Shown: positions 35,214-42,814 of the stretch, one piece after another | Numbering within the stretch: position 1 is the first letter of the stretch | Layout: each line of letters begins with the position of its first letter | Source of the DNA: Flavobacterium azizsancarii | GTDB taxonomy: Bacteria > Bacteroidota > Bacteroidia > Flavobacteriales > Flavobacteriaceae | Assembly (NCBI RefSeq): GCF_027980145.1 | Contig: NZ_JAMZNK010000005.1 | Span: forward strand, 1 to 64,000 | Reading direction: 5' to 3' | Length of the DNA stretch: 64,000 nucleotides | The notes under the pieces: generated by a model | Seen by the model: only the letters and a program-made list of their open reading frames with translations | The model's database searches: none | What the model was told of the DNA's origin: nothing | Position numbers and translations under genes: made by a program

Positions 35214-35582
35214 TTATTTTTCTTCGTTAGGATTTTCAATCATGGCCAGGATTTCACGTAATTCGGCTGCTGAAATTTTTTCTTCTTTAGCAAAAAATGA
35301 AACCATGTTTTTATATGAGCTATTAAAATAGTTATCAATGGCAGTATTCATATATTTTTTGCTGTAAGCCTCCAATGTTATTACAGGATAATACTGGTGC
35401 GTGTTTCCAAAAGCGTTATGAGCAACAAAACCTTTTTCTTCAAGATTACGCACAATAGTCGAAAGTGTATTATAATGTGGCTGGTCTTCAGTGATTTCTG
35501 CCTGAATTTCTTTTACGAATGCTTTTTTGAGCTTCCATAAAATCTGCATGATTTCCTCTTCTTTGTTTGTTAACTTTTGCAT
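35214..35582 (-). CDS. BlaI/MecI/CopY-family repressor
   Basis: A winged-helix repressor that should be cleaved or released after signalling by an M56 protease. The ATG at 35582 gives MQKLTNKEEEIMQILWKLKKAF and a 122-residue protein of usual size; an ATG 16 codons earlier lies inside the operator and is rejected. ITEDQPHYNTLSTIVRNLEEKGFVAH is the recognition-wing region, and the C-terminal half is the dimerisation helix. Two dyads overlap its promoter, which implies autoregulation. First gene of the blaI-M56-M56 operon. Confidence 0.9.
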   Translation of the reverse strand: MQKLTNKEEEIMQILWKLKKAFVKEIQAEITEDQPHYNTLSTIVRNLEEKGFVAHNAFGNTHQYYPVITLEAYSKKYMNTAIDNYFNSSYKNMVSFFAKEEKISAAELREILAMIENPNEEK

Positions 35583-35599
35583 GTTTTCTAATTTTAATT

Positions 35600-35643
35600 C
35601 AAACGTACAACTATATTTATAGTTACGCAACTATAAATATAGT
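35600..35643 (-). promoter_or_regulatory. Promoter with twin BlaI-type operators
   Basis: On the minus strand TACGTTTG (35607-35600) fits the -7 consensus and TTG at 35630-35628 fits the -33 box, with 20 bp between. Two 14-bp dyads, ACTATATTTATAGT (35610-35623) and ACTATAAATATAGT (35630-35643), overlap these elements. Their centres are 20 bp apart, about two helical turns, so two repressor dimers would bind the same face. They have the ACTATA-NN-TATAGT form, a reasonable BlaI/CopY-type site. Confidence 0.75.
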
Positions 35644-35738
35644 TATTTAACTAAAAAAGACGTTTGGTCTGATTTTAAAGTATAGAAAATAGTGCTTTAG
35701 CCTTGTAAATCCGGAGGTTGAAATAGGAGTGAAAAAAA

Positions 35739-35835
35739 TAACCGCAAAACGCGCGAAGATTTTAAAATTAAGTAGTTTTATAAAAACGCAAAGTTCGCAA
35801 AGCTACATTTGATAAAAGCTTTGCAAACTTTGAGC
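35739..35835. repeat. Single diverged copy of the GCAAAG repeat
   Basis: AACCGCAAAACGCGCGAAG ... AAACGCAAAGTTCGCAAAGC, then AAAAGCTTTGCAAACTTTG, the same motifs as in the array at 130-540 but only one unit. It lies between blaI and the MFS gene. Confidence 0.6.
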
Positions 35836-35888
35836 TGTCAAGATTATTCCGGATAAAATCTTATAGACCTGTGTGGTAAAATTTAGTT

Positions 35889-37106
35889 TTAAGAGATTTT
35901 TTCTCTGAGCAATTCTTTTTTGATCCAAAAGCAACACAGCGTTGCAATAACTCCAATGCAGGCCATAAAAAGCCAATTGATTTGGTAACCTAATCGAGAG
36001 ATAATCTCGAAACCAACTTTAGAACTAATAATATGTGCTAAACTAAAACTCATTGTATAAAGCGCCATATAACGTCCTTCCTGTCCACGTGGCGCACGGC
36101 TTAATGCAAAAGCATTAGAAAACGGAAAAGTCAGGATCTCTCCAATCGAGATACAAATCATACTAATAACAAGAATTCCGGCCCAAACATTTATTAATAA
36201 TAAAAAGAAGCTCGAAGCCATAACAAAAGACCCCAGAATAATTATTCTTATTTTAGGAAAACCTTTTCTCTCCATATAACCAACTGTTGGCATTTCGAGA
36301 GCAAATATTAAAAGTCCGTTTAAAGTCATCAATAAACCCGTTTGAAATTCGGTTAAGCCAAATTTTTCATTGTGATATAAAGGTAACGTAGTAAAAAGCT
36401 GAAAGAAAATCATAGCCGTCACAAAACTCACGAATAAGAAAACCCAAAAGATTTTATCATGAAAAACTGATTTTATATCTGCTGCACTTTCCGCTTTATC
36501 TTCATGCACCGTTTTTTTCTTCTCCTTAACTAATAAGGCAAAAATCGAAATCGAAACAATACACGATGCACCATCAATCCAGAACAATCCTGAATATCCA
36601 ATTCCCATAATAATTAAACCTCCTAAAGCAGGTCCTGCAGCAAAACCCAGATTTACCGCTAAACGTACCAAAGTCAAAGCACGGGTTCTGTTTTCGGGTT
36701 TTGCATACGCACCCAAAGAAACAAACATCGCCGGCCTGAACATATCTGCAATAGTCATTAAACAAAACATTGCGAAACATAAAGTCCAAAAAGTAGTGAT
36801 ATATTGAATAAAGAAAAGTGAAACTCCGCTCGTAAACAAACTAAAAATCATGATTTTATAAAAACCAATTTTATCAGATAATTTTCCACCCAGCCACGAA
36901 CCTAACATTGACCCAAGACCAAACGCAACCATAATCCAACCAACTTGATTATAAGTAAAATGAAGGTCTTCTTTTAAATATTTTGACAGAAAAGGAAGTA
37001 CCATCGTTCCGGCACGATTTATAAATGTAACAATTGCGAGTATCCAAATTTCTCTTGAAAATCCTTTAAAATTATTGATATAGTGACTAAAAGCGGTTTT
37101 GAGCAT
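35889..37106 (-). CDS. MFS multidrug-type efflux transporter
   Basis: ATG at 37106 (MLKTAFSHYINNFKGFSREIW) gives 405 residues with 12 spans; upstream in-frame starts would add a basic tail overlapping the divergent promoter and are not preferred. GWIMVAFGLGSMLGSWLGGKLSDKIGFYK is the classic MFS loop 2-3 motif, and the conserved RALTLVRLAVNLGFAAGPALGGLI segment (motif C) marks an exporter of the DHA1 type. Substrate unknown. It is divergent from a DUF1684 gene, separated by 97 bp. Confidence 0.86.
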   Translation of the reverse strand: MLKTAFSHYINNFKGFSREIWILAIVTFINRAGTMVLPFLSKYLKEDLHFTYNQVGWIMVAFGLGSMLGSWLGGKLSDKIGFYKIMIFSLFTSGVSLFFIQYITTFWTLCFAMFCLMTIADMFRPAMFVSLGAYAKPENRTRALTLVRLAVNLGFAAGPALGGLIIMGIGYSGLFWIDGASCIVSISIFALLVKEKKKTVHEDKAESAADIKSVFHDKIFWVFLFVSFVTAMIFFQLFTTLPLYHNEKFGLTEFQTGLLMTLNGLLIFALEMPTVGYMERKGFPKIRIIILGSFVMASSFFLLLINVWAGILVISMICISIGEILTFPFSNAFALSRAPRGQEGRYMALYTMSFSLAHIISSKVGFEIISRLGYQINWLFMACIGVIATLCCFWIKKELLREKIS

Positions 37107-37203
37107 TACAAATATGTTATTTGCAACAAAGTTAAGAAACTTTGTAGAGATCATCCGTTGCTGCTTTGTTACTTTTAAACTATTTTTGCTCAAAATTTCG
37201 AAG

Positions 37204-37803
37204 ATGAAAAATGTTATTGCTTTTCTTGTATTGTTACTTGTAAATTTCTGTTTTGGCCAGAATAAATTTGATCAGAAAGAAACTGAAAAATTTCAAAAGA
37301 AGATAAACTCAGAATATGCTGATCCTAAAGAAAGTCCGTTAATGGAAGAAGATTTAAAAACTTTTAAATCGCTGGATTTTTTTCCTGTAAATTCCAACTA
37401 CTTCGTGAATGCAAAATTTGAAAAGGCAAAGGACGAAAAGGTTTTTGAAATGAAAACTACAGGAACGAGAACACCAAAATATATAAAATACGGAACTTTG
37501 TATTTTACGATAGATGGTGTTGCTCTTAAACTGAATGTCTATAGAAATATTGAGCTTTCGAAAAAGAAAGAATATAAAGATCATTTGTTCCTTCCTTTCT
37601 CAGATTTAACCAGTGGTAAGGAAAGTTATATTGGAGGAAGATATATCGATTTGAAAATACCGAAAGGGAATACGATCGCAGTCGATTTTAATCAGGCGTA
37701 CAATCCGTATTGTGCTTATAATCATAAATATTCATGTCCTTTAGTTCCTTTAGAAAATGATTTGAGTGTAGCAATTAATGCAGGTGTAAAAACATTTCAC
37801 TAA
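37204..37803 (+). CDS. DUF1684-family exported protein
   Basis: 199 residues starting at ATG 37204 with a signal peptide (MKNVIAFLVLLLVNFCFGQ). The family core is at the C-terminal half: YGTLYFTIDGVALKLNVYRN, LFLPFSDLTSGKESYIGGRYIDL, and NQAYNPYCAYNHKYSCPLVPLENDLSVAINAGVKTF. The end block with its cysteines and PYCAYN is the DUF1684 signature. The function is not known. The stop codon overlaps the start of the next gene (TAATG), so translation is coupled to the TatD-family gene. Confidence 0.88.
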   Translation: MKNVIAFLVLLLVNFCFGQNKFDQKETEKFQKKINSEYADPKESPLMEEDLKTFKSLDFFPVNSNYFVNAKFEKAKDEKVFEMKTTGTRTPKYIKYGTLYFTIDGVALKLNVYRNIELSKKKEYKDHLFLPFSDLTSGKESYIGGRYIDLKIPKGNTIAVDFNQAYNPYCAYNHKYSCPLVPLENDLSVAINAGVKTFH

Positions 37804-38468
37804 TGGAATTTTTTAATTGTCATACACATCAATTCACGAATGAAGCTCATATTTTGGAATTAGTAAATCAATATCCAAATGAGTTTGATGTTTCGATTCC
37901 TTTTTATTCCATAGGAGTTCATCCGTGGTATATTAAAGATGAGAGAATTGATGAGGATTTGAGAATTATAGAAGAAAAATTACAAACTGAAAATTGTCTG
38001 GCAATTGGTGAATGTGGTTTAGACAAACGAATTGAAATTCCGTTAGAGAAACAAATTATAGTTTTCGAAAAGCAATTAGCTTTGGCTGAAAAATATAGTA
38101 AACCTGTAGTAATACATTGTGTCGCTGCCTTTCAGGAAGTAATTGCGATTAAAAAGAAGCTGAATATCTCTGTTCCGATGATTATTCATGGTTTTTCTAA
38201 AAATAGTCAAATTGCGAATCAACTCATTAAAGATGGCTTTTATATTTCGTTTGGGAAATATTTACTTAAAAAACCAGATTTAAAAACTGTTTTTCAGGAT
38301 ATTCCAAACGATCGGTTTTTTCTTGAAACGGATACGATCGAAGAAGGAATTAGCGAAGTTTATAATGTAGCATCAGAATATAAAAATATAACAATTAATG
38401 AATTACAAGAGATTATCTCAAGTAATTATAGAAAAGTGTTTGAGAAGGAGAATATAGAGAAAAGATAA
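37803..38468 (+). CDS. TatD-family metal-dependent hydrolase
   Basis: A 221-residue TIM-barrel nuclease-type protein. Metal ligands are in FNCHTHQ (HxH), IGECGLDK (Glu), VVIHCVA (His) and FLETDT (Asp). TatD proteins act as DNA exonucleases or deacylases; this one cannot be assigned more closely. The start ATG overlaps the stop of the DUF1684 gene. Its last 40 bases form the beginning of a tandem repeat array that continues past the stop codon, so the C-terminal residues (RKVFEKENIEKR) lie within the repeat. Confidence 0.88.
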   Translation: MEFFNCHTHQFTNEAHILELVNQYPNEFDVSIPFYSIGVHPWYIKDERIDEDLRIIEEKLQTENCLAIGECGLDKRIEIPLEKQIIVFEKQLALAEKYSKPVVIHCVAAFQEVIAIKKKLNISVPMIIHGFSKNSQIANQLIKDGFYISFGKYLLKKPDLKTVFQDIPNDRFFLETDTIEEGISEVYNVASEYKNITINELQEIISSNYRKVFEKENIEKR

Positions 38469-38764
38469 TAAAGAATAGAAGAAAGAAGCAAGATTAGCTA
38501 TTGGGTTTGTTGAAAGTTGGCGAATCTAAATATAGAAAAGTGTTTGAGAAGGAGAATATAGAGAAAAGAGAATAGATAATAGAGAATAGAAGAAAGAAGC
38601 AAGATTAGCTGTTGGGTTTGTTGAAAGCTGGCGAGTCTAAATATAGAAAAGTGTTTGAGAAGGAGAATATAGAGAATAGAGAATAGAATATAAAGAAAAG
38701 AGAATAGAGAATAGAAGAAAGAAGCAAGATTAGCTGTTGGGTTTGTTGAAAGCTGGCGAATCTT
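38428..38764. repeat. Three direct repeats derived from the 3' end of the TatD gene
   Basis: Units begin with ATAGAAAAGTGTTTGAGAAG at 38428, 38532 and 38643, with lengths about 104, 111 and 122 bp. Each ends in TTGAAAGCTGGCGAATCT or a close variant. The first unit starts inside the coding sequence, so the array arose by duplication of the TatD 3' end and its downstream sequence. Length differences come from short GAATAGA/GAGAATA slippage. No spacers: not CRISPR. Nothing else is seen in this 343-bp gap. Confidence 0.9.
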
Positions 38765-38811
38765 AACTTGAAGCAAAATTTTAAAACAAGTAAAAAATAA
38801 CAAAATAACAT

Positions 38812-39528
38812 ATGGCAGAGTGGACAGAAAGAGCCGAGCTTTTATTTACAAAAGAGGGATTACATAACTTGCAAAACTCGAATGTTTTGGTAGTCGGATT
38901 AGGAGGAGTTGGATCATTTGCTGCTGAATTTTTGGCAAGAGCAGGAGTAGGGAGCATGACTATTGTAGATGGAGATGTAGTGGATATCACGAATATTAAC
39001 CGACAATTACCGGCACTAAATTCTACAGTTGGGCAACCTAAAATAACCATTGTTGGAGACCGTTTGATGGATATTAATCCTGAATTGAAACTAACACGCG
39101 TGCAGGAATTTTTATCTCCGGAAAGAGCTTTTGAAATCATTTCACCTGATTTTGATTATGTACTGGATTGTATTGACAGTGTAACTCCAAAATTGAATTT
39201 AATCATTGGAGCAAAACGTAAAAGGGTTAAAATCATTAGCAGTATGGGCGCTGGTGGAAAAATGTTAGCGTCTAAAGTAAAAGTGAGTGATATTTCTAAA
39301 ACTATGAATTGCTTTCTTTCTAAAGCCATTAGAAAACGATTAAAAGGAGAAAATATTAATAAATTGAAAGTGGTTTTCTCTTCTGAAATCCAAGACGAAA
39401 AAAGCCTAAAACTGACTGACGGGAAAAACTTTAAAAAATCGTTTTATGGAACCAACAGTTATATGCCAGGATTATTTGGCCTGTATGCTGCCGAAACTGT
39501 GATCAGATATTTGTTGAAGAAAGAATAG
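38812..39528 (+). CDS. tcdA: tRNA threonylcarbamoyladenosine dehydratase
   Basis: A ThiF/MoeB/HesA (E1-like) enzyme that cyclises t6A at position 37 of tRNAs. The 238 residues open with MAEWTERAELLFTKEGLHNL and the nucleotide-binding VLVVGLGGVGSFAAEFLARAGVG. The block VDGDVVDITNINRQLPAL and DYVLDCIDSVTPKLNLI are conserved, and the YMPGLFGLYAAETVIRYLL C terminus matches CsdL/TcdA. It stands alone after the tandem array. Confidence 0.9.
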   Translation: MAEWTERAELLFTKEGLHNLQNSNVLVVGLGGVGSFAAEFLARAGVGSMTIVDGDVVDITNINRQLPALNSTVGQPKITIVGDRLMDINPELKLTRVQEFLSPERAFEIISPDFDYVLDCIDSVTPKLNLIIGAKRKRVKIISSMGAGGKMLASKVKVSDISKTMNCFLSKAIRKRLKGENINKLKVVFSSEIQDEKSLKLTDGKNFKKSFYGTNSYMPGLFGLYAAETVIRYLLKKE

Positions 39529-39538
39529 ATTTATTTTA

Positions 39539-39675
39539 GGTTTCAGGTTTTATTTGTTTCAAGTTCTGAACACGGCAATTTTTGTCAAAGTTTTAAACTT
39601 TAACAAGGATATCACAAGGGAGAAACCTGAAACAAAAAAACTTAGAGCCTTCGCAACTCAGAACCTTAGTAACTT
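39539..39675. repeat. Inverted repeat plus TTAG-repeat leader
   Basis: GGTTTCAGGTTT (39539-39550) and GAAACCTGAAAC (39622-39633) form an inverted pair. Between 39640 and 39675 the text CTTAGAGCC, CAACTCAGAACC, TTAGTAACTTA repeats a TTAG/TCAG theme with about 11-base period. Related text occurs at 53263-53310 and 59971-60012. The segment ends just before the HAD start codon. Confidence 0.6.
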
Positions 39676-39682
39676 AAAAAAA

Positions 39683-40345
39683 ATGATAAAAACAGTAATT
39701 TTTGATATGGATGGTGTAATTGTTGACACTGAGCCTGTTCACCGTTATGCCTATTACAAACAATTTTCTGAATTAGAAATAGAAGTAACCGAAGAAATGT
39801 ATACTTCGTTTACCGGATTTTCGACTCGTAATACGTTTCAGACCCTAAAAGGATTTTTTCCAACGATACAGCACGAGGTAGAAGATCTGATACAAAGAAA
39901 GAGAAGCATATTTAATGATGCTTTTGATACTAAAGAAGATTTGTATTTATTAGAAGGTGTCGAAAATCTTATTAAAGATTTATATGCGAGCGGAATACAA
40001 TTGATTTTAGCTTCATCAGCTTCAAAAGTAACCATTGAACGTGTTTTTACGAGATTCAATTTACATCAGTATTTTACGGATATTGTGAGTGGGGAAGATT
40101 TTCCGCAGTCAAAACCAAATCCGGCCATTTTTTTGCACGCCGCTTCATTATCAATAGCTCCAAAAGAAGAGTGTATCATCATTGAGGACAGTACAAATGG
40201 GGTAAAAGCGGCAAAAGCGGCAGGTATCTTTTGTGTTGGTTATAACAGCCATCATTCTAAATTGCAGGATCTATCTGAGGCAGATATAATTATAAATAAT
40301 TTTAACGAGTTAAATGCTCAAAAAATATCACAGTTACAGGGCTGA
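39683..40345 (+). CDS. HAD-superfamily phosphatase (beta-phosphoglucomutase-like)
   Basis: 220 residues from the ATG at 39683, which directly gives MIKTVIFDMDGVIVDTEPVHR; an upstream in-frame start runs through repeat sequence and is rejected. Motif I is DMDGVIVDT, motif II is LASSAS, motif III is the lysine in QSKPNPAIF and motif IV is IIEDSTNGVKAAKAAG. The cap domain and the overall pattern fit subfamily I beta-PGM-like sugar phosphatases. Specificity is open. Confidence 0.88.
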   Translation: MIKTVIFDMDGVIVDTEPVHRYAYYKQFSELEIEVTEEMYTSFTGFSTRNTFQTLKGFFPTIQHEVEDLIQRKRSIFNDAFDTKEDLYLLEGVENLIKDLYASGIQLILASSASKVTIERVFTRFNLHQYFTDIVSGEDFPQSKPNPAIFLHAASLSIAPKEECIIIEDSTNGVKAAKAAGIFCVGYNSHHSKLQDLSEADIIINNFNELNAQKISQLQG

Positions 40346-40414
40346 ATTATAGAAAATTTAACATTTGTTCAGTATTTGAAGTTGTAAATTTGAACAAACA
40401 AAATATACTCAAAC

Positions 40415-41257
40415 ATGAAAAAACTACTTATTGCATTGGCCATTGTTTTGGCTCCATTTGCTACAGAAGCACAAATAAAAACACCACAAGCGAGTCCGAA
40501 AGGTTATATTAAGCAAACTGTAGGATTAACTGATGTCGAAGTTACATATTCCAGACCAGGCGCCAGAGGTAGAGCGGTATTTGGAAATTTAGTTCCGTTT
40601 GGTAAATTATGGAGAACCGGAGCTAACGAAAACACAATCATTAATTTTAGTGATGATGTTGTGATCGATGGCAAAACATTGAAGAAAGGAAAATATGCAA
40701 TTTATACAATTCCGAAAATAGAAAGCTGGGAAGTGATTTTTTACCTTTCTACTGACAACTGGGGATTGCCTGAAAATTGGAGCGATTCGTATGTAGCTTT
40801 GAGAACTACGGTAAAAGAAGATGCTTTATCAACACCTCTTGAGACTTTTACGATTGGAATTAATGGTTTAGATCCAAACTTTGGATATCTGGACATGGCT
40901 TGGGAAAACTCTCATGTAGCCTTAAAATTTGAAGTTCCTACTGCAAAAATTGCAACGGCAAGTATCGAAAAAACATTAGCAGGACCAACATCTAACGACT
41001 ATTTTGCTGCAGCGACATATTTGTTTCAATCTAATGGAAACATCGAAACAGCCAGAACTTACGTAGATAAATCATTAGATATGAGTACTGAGAAACCATA
41101 CTTTATACTAAGATTAAAAGCACAGATCCAGGCAAAACAAGGTGATAAAAAAGGAGCTGTTGAAACTGCAAAAGCTTCTCTTGCTGCTGCTGAAGCTGCT
41201 AATAATCAGGATTACGTAAAATTGAATAAAGACAGTATTGCTGAATGGAGCAGATAA
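40415..41257 (+). CDS. DUF2911-domain exported protein
   Basis: 280 residues with a signal peptide (MKKLLIALAIVLAPFATEAQ). The DUF2911 core includes GLTDVEVTYSRPGARGRAVFGNLVPFGKLWRTGANE, GKTLKKGKYAIYTIP and WEVIFYLSTDNWGLPENW. The C-terminal 90 residues are helical and TPR-like, ending LNKDSIAEWSR. The family is common in Bacteroidota and its function is not known. TAAATTTG at 40385-40392 is a good -7 box but the nearest TTTG is 17 bp upstream, slightly short. A strong terminator follows. Confidence 0.88.
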   Translation: MKKLLIALAIVLAPFATEAQIKTPQASPKGYIKQTVGLTDVEVTYSRPGARGRAVFGNLVPFGKLWRTGANENTIINFSDDVVIDGKTLKKGKYAIYTIPKIESWEVIFYLSTDNWGLPENWSDSYVALRTTVKEDALSTPLETFTIGINGLDPNFGYLDMAWENSHVALKFEVPTAKIATASIEKTLAGPTSNDYFAAATYLFQSNGNIETARTYVDKSLDMSTEKPYFILRLKAQIQAKQGDKKGAVETAKASLAAAEAANNQDYVKLNKDSIAEWSR

Positions 41258-41289
41258 TAATTCTTTGAATTATTAAAATCTAAATATTA

Positions 41290-41338
41290 AAAATCCAAAT
41301 TCTAAACTTGTTGAAGTTTGGAATTTGGATTTTTTTTT
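41290..41338 (+). terminator. Intrinsic terminator after the DUF2911 gene
   Basis: An 18-bp stem (AATCCAAATTCTAAACTT with AAGTTTGGAATTTGGATT, one G-T pair) with loop GTTG and nine T. Shares its outer stem with the terminators at 19119 and 30422. Confidence 0.93.
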
Positions 41339-41402
41339 GGTGATTTTCCAGTATAAACGATCTTGTAATTAAGGGAGAAGATACAAAACCGAAAAAAGTG
41401 AA

Positions 41403-42032
41403 TTAGTTCATACTTGGCGGCTCCGGAATTTTGATACTTCTCTTAATTTTTTTTACGATTAACAGATAAAAAGTGATTCCGCCCAAAATTATAAGCAACG
41501 CAATTTGCAATTGACCCAGACTGTTATTTTTACTATACATAGCATTAGCGCTTGCCAATTTTGCCTTTCCTTCCTGGATCTGGATTTGCGATAAAGATTC
41601 TAAAGTCGTTAAAGCATAATGACTTAGGTTGGCAATCTTGCTCCAGTCTTTGTTAACCACTTGTTTGTCAATTTCTTTACACGTACTTAAGAGAATATCG
41701 AAATATTGTTTTTCTTTATTGGTCAGTACAGTCTTTGCGTATAAATCATCAATATTATGAATAATACTCAAAGTATGAATGATCTCGTCCTTTTTGATAT
41801 TATCGCTTAAATCGAGTTTTTCCGCTTCGGCTTTTATGAAATGAAGCTCTTTTGAATATTGAAAAATATAGTGCGCTACAACCAATCGGTCGTTATAAAT
41901 TTCATTAATATTTTTGTTTACGTTTTTTGAATTTTGCAGTGTATTAAAATTCCCCAGCAAAATGATCAGCATCACAATAAGTAAAATAAAAGCGGCCTTA
42001 GTTTTATTGCTATATCTCTTCAGGTCCTTCAT
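41403..42032 (-). CDS. Membrane protein with 4HB-MCP-like sensory domain
   Basis: 209 residues with a first membrane helix (AAFILLIVMLIILLGNF), a helical periplasmic region of about 130 residues, and a second helix (LQIALLIILGGITFYLLIV) followed by a short basic tail. The helices resemble the four-helix-bundle receptors of chemotaxis proteins (NINEIYNDRLVVAHYIFQYSKEL), but there is no cytoplasmic signalling domain. Ligand and role are unknown. Flanking sequence holds a dispersed repeat upstream. Confidence 0.65.
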   Translation of the reverse strand: MKDLKRYSNKTKAAFILLIVMLIILLGNFNTLQNSKNVNKNINEIYNDRLVVAHYIFQYSKELHFIKAEAEKLDLSDNIKKDEIIHTLSIIHNIDDLYAKTVLTNKEKQYFDILLSTCKEIDKQVVNKDWSKIANLSHYALTTLESLSQIQIQEGKAKLASANAMYSKNNSLGQLQIALLIILGGITFYLLIVKKIKRSIKIPEPPSMN

Positions 42033-42201
42033 AGTGATGTGTTTTTGCTAATTTGTAAATACTTAGTTTCTCAAAGATATAATTTTTGGGGTAGAATCAA
42101 AATGTTTTAGCTTTTACAATCTTTGGTAAAGTTTTAAAGTTTAGCGAAGATATGTTGAACGTCAATAAACAGAGTATGGTATTTTAGGATTATAATTTTC
42201 G

Positions 42202-42284
42202 GGAGCAATTTCCAGCTATTCACTTGTATCTTTTCCTTGCTAAAGGAGCAAGAAAAAGGATACCGCTTCTATCTGGGCTAGGGA
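42202..42284. repeat. Dispersed hairpin element, copy 4
   Basis: GGAGCAATTTCCAGCTATTC, TGTATCTTTTCCTTGC / GCAAGAAAAAGGATACC hairpin, CTATCTGGGCTAGGG. The core matches copies 3 and 5 in order and orientation. Confidence 0.75.
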
Positions 42285-42304
42285 ATCTCTTTTTAAAAGA
42301 AAAT

Positions 42305-42796
42305 TTATCTAAGAGAGTTTTTATTAATCAATTGCATTGTCTGCTTGTTTACAATGTCAGCACCTTCTCTTAAAAACGCCGGATTTGTACATTCTCCGTA
42401 ACTGATGTAAACAATATTGTTATCGTCCTCCAGATTTTTATTTCTCTCCTTAGCAGTTCTGGAACTATCCAAACCCATAATCAATATAGCGGGAGTATTT
42501 TCATTATAAAGTTGTGTTGCAATTCCTATTAGTCTATTTTCAGCTGCAAATTGTATATCTTTCTCAGGATATGCTAAAAGATGCATGCAATACAAAAGAG
42601 AACAAAGTTTTGCATCTTTAAGAGCAGGATACTTCTCTAAAATCTCAGAACCCTGATTCAAATTATCAAAACATTTTGTAAAAAGTTGATATGAGATCGA
42701 ATTGTCTTCAATTTCGCGACTCTGAGCAGTAGCATTTTGACTTTTTACCTGAGAGCATAAAATTAGTAATAGTAGGGAAAGAAATTTTTCGATCAT
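42305..42796 (-). CDS. Hypothetical exported protein
   Basis: 163 residues with a signal peptide (MIEKFLSLLLLILCSQVKSQ). The mature part has four cysteines (TKCFDNL, KLCSLLYCMHL, GECTNPAF) and a helical middle. No family is recognised. It is 18 bp downstream of the sodium symporter gene on the same strand and may be part of that operon. Confidence 0.6.
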   Translation of the reverse strand: MIEKFLSLLLLILCSQVKSQNATAQSREIEDNSISYQLFTKCFDNLNQGSEILEKYPALKDAKLCSLLYCMHLLAYPEKDIQFAAENRLIGIATQLYNENTPAILIMGLDSSRTAKERNKNLEDDNNIVYISYGECTNPAFLREGADIVNKQTMQLINKNSLR

Positions 42797-42814
42797 AATT
42801 CAATAAAAAATTTC

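Noticed and set aside
37099..37203. Upstream start for the DUF1684 protein
   Set aside because: It would place 35 residues before a clear signal peptide and overlap the divergent MFS start.
38498..38803. 101-residue reverse-strand frame over the tandem array
   Set aside because: It translates a low-complexity repeat (LYILFSILYILL type) and has no independent signal; it is a by-product of the array.
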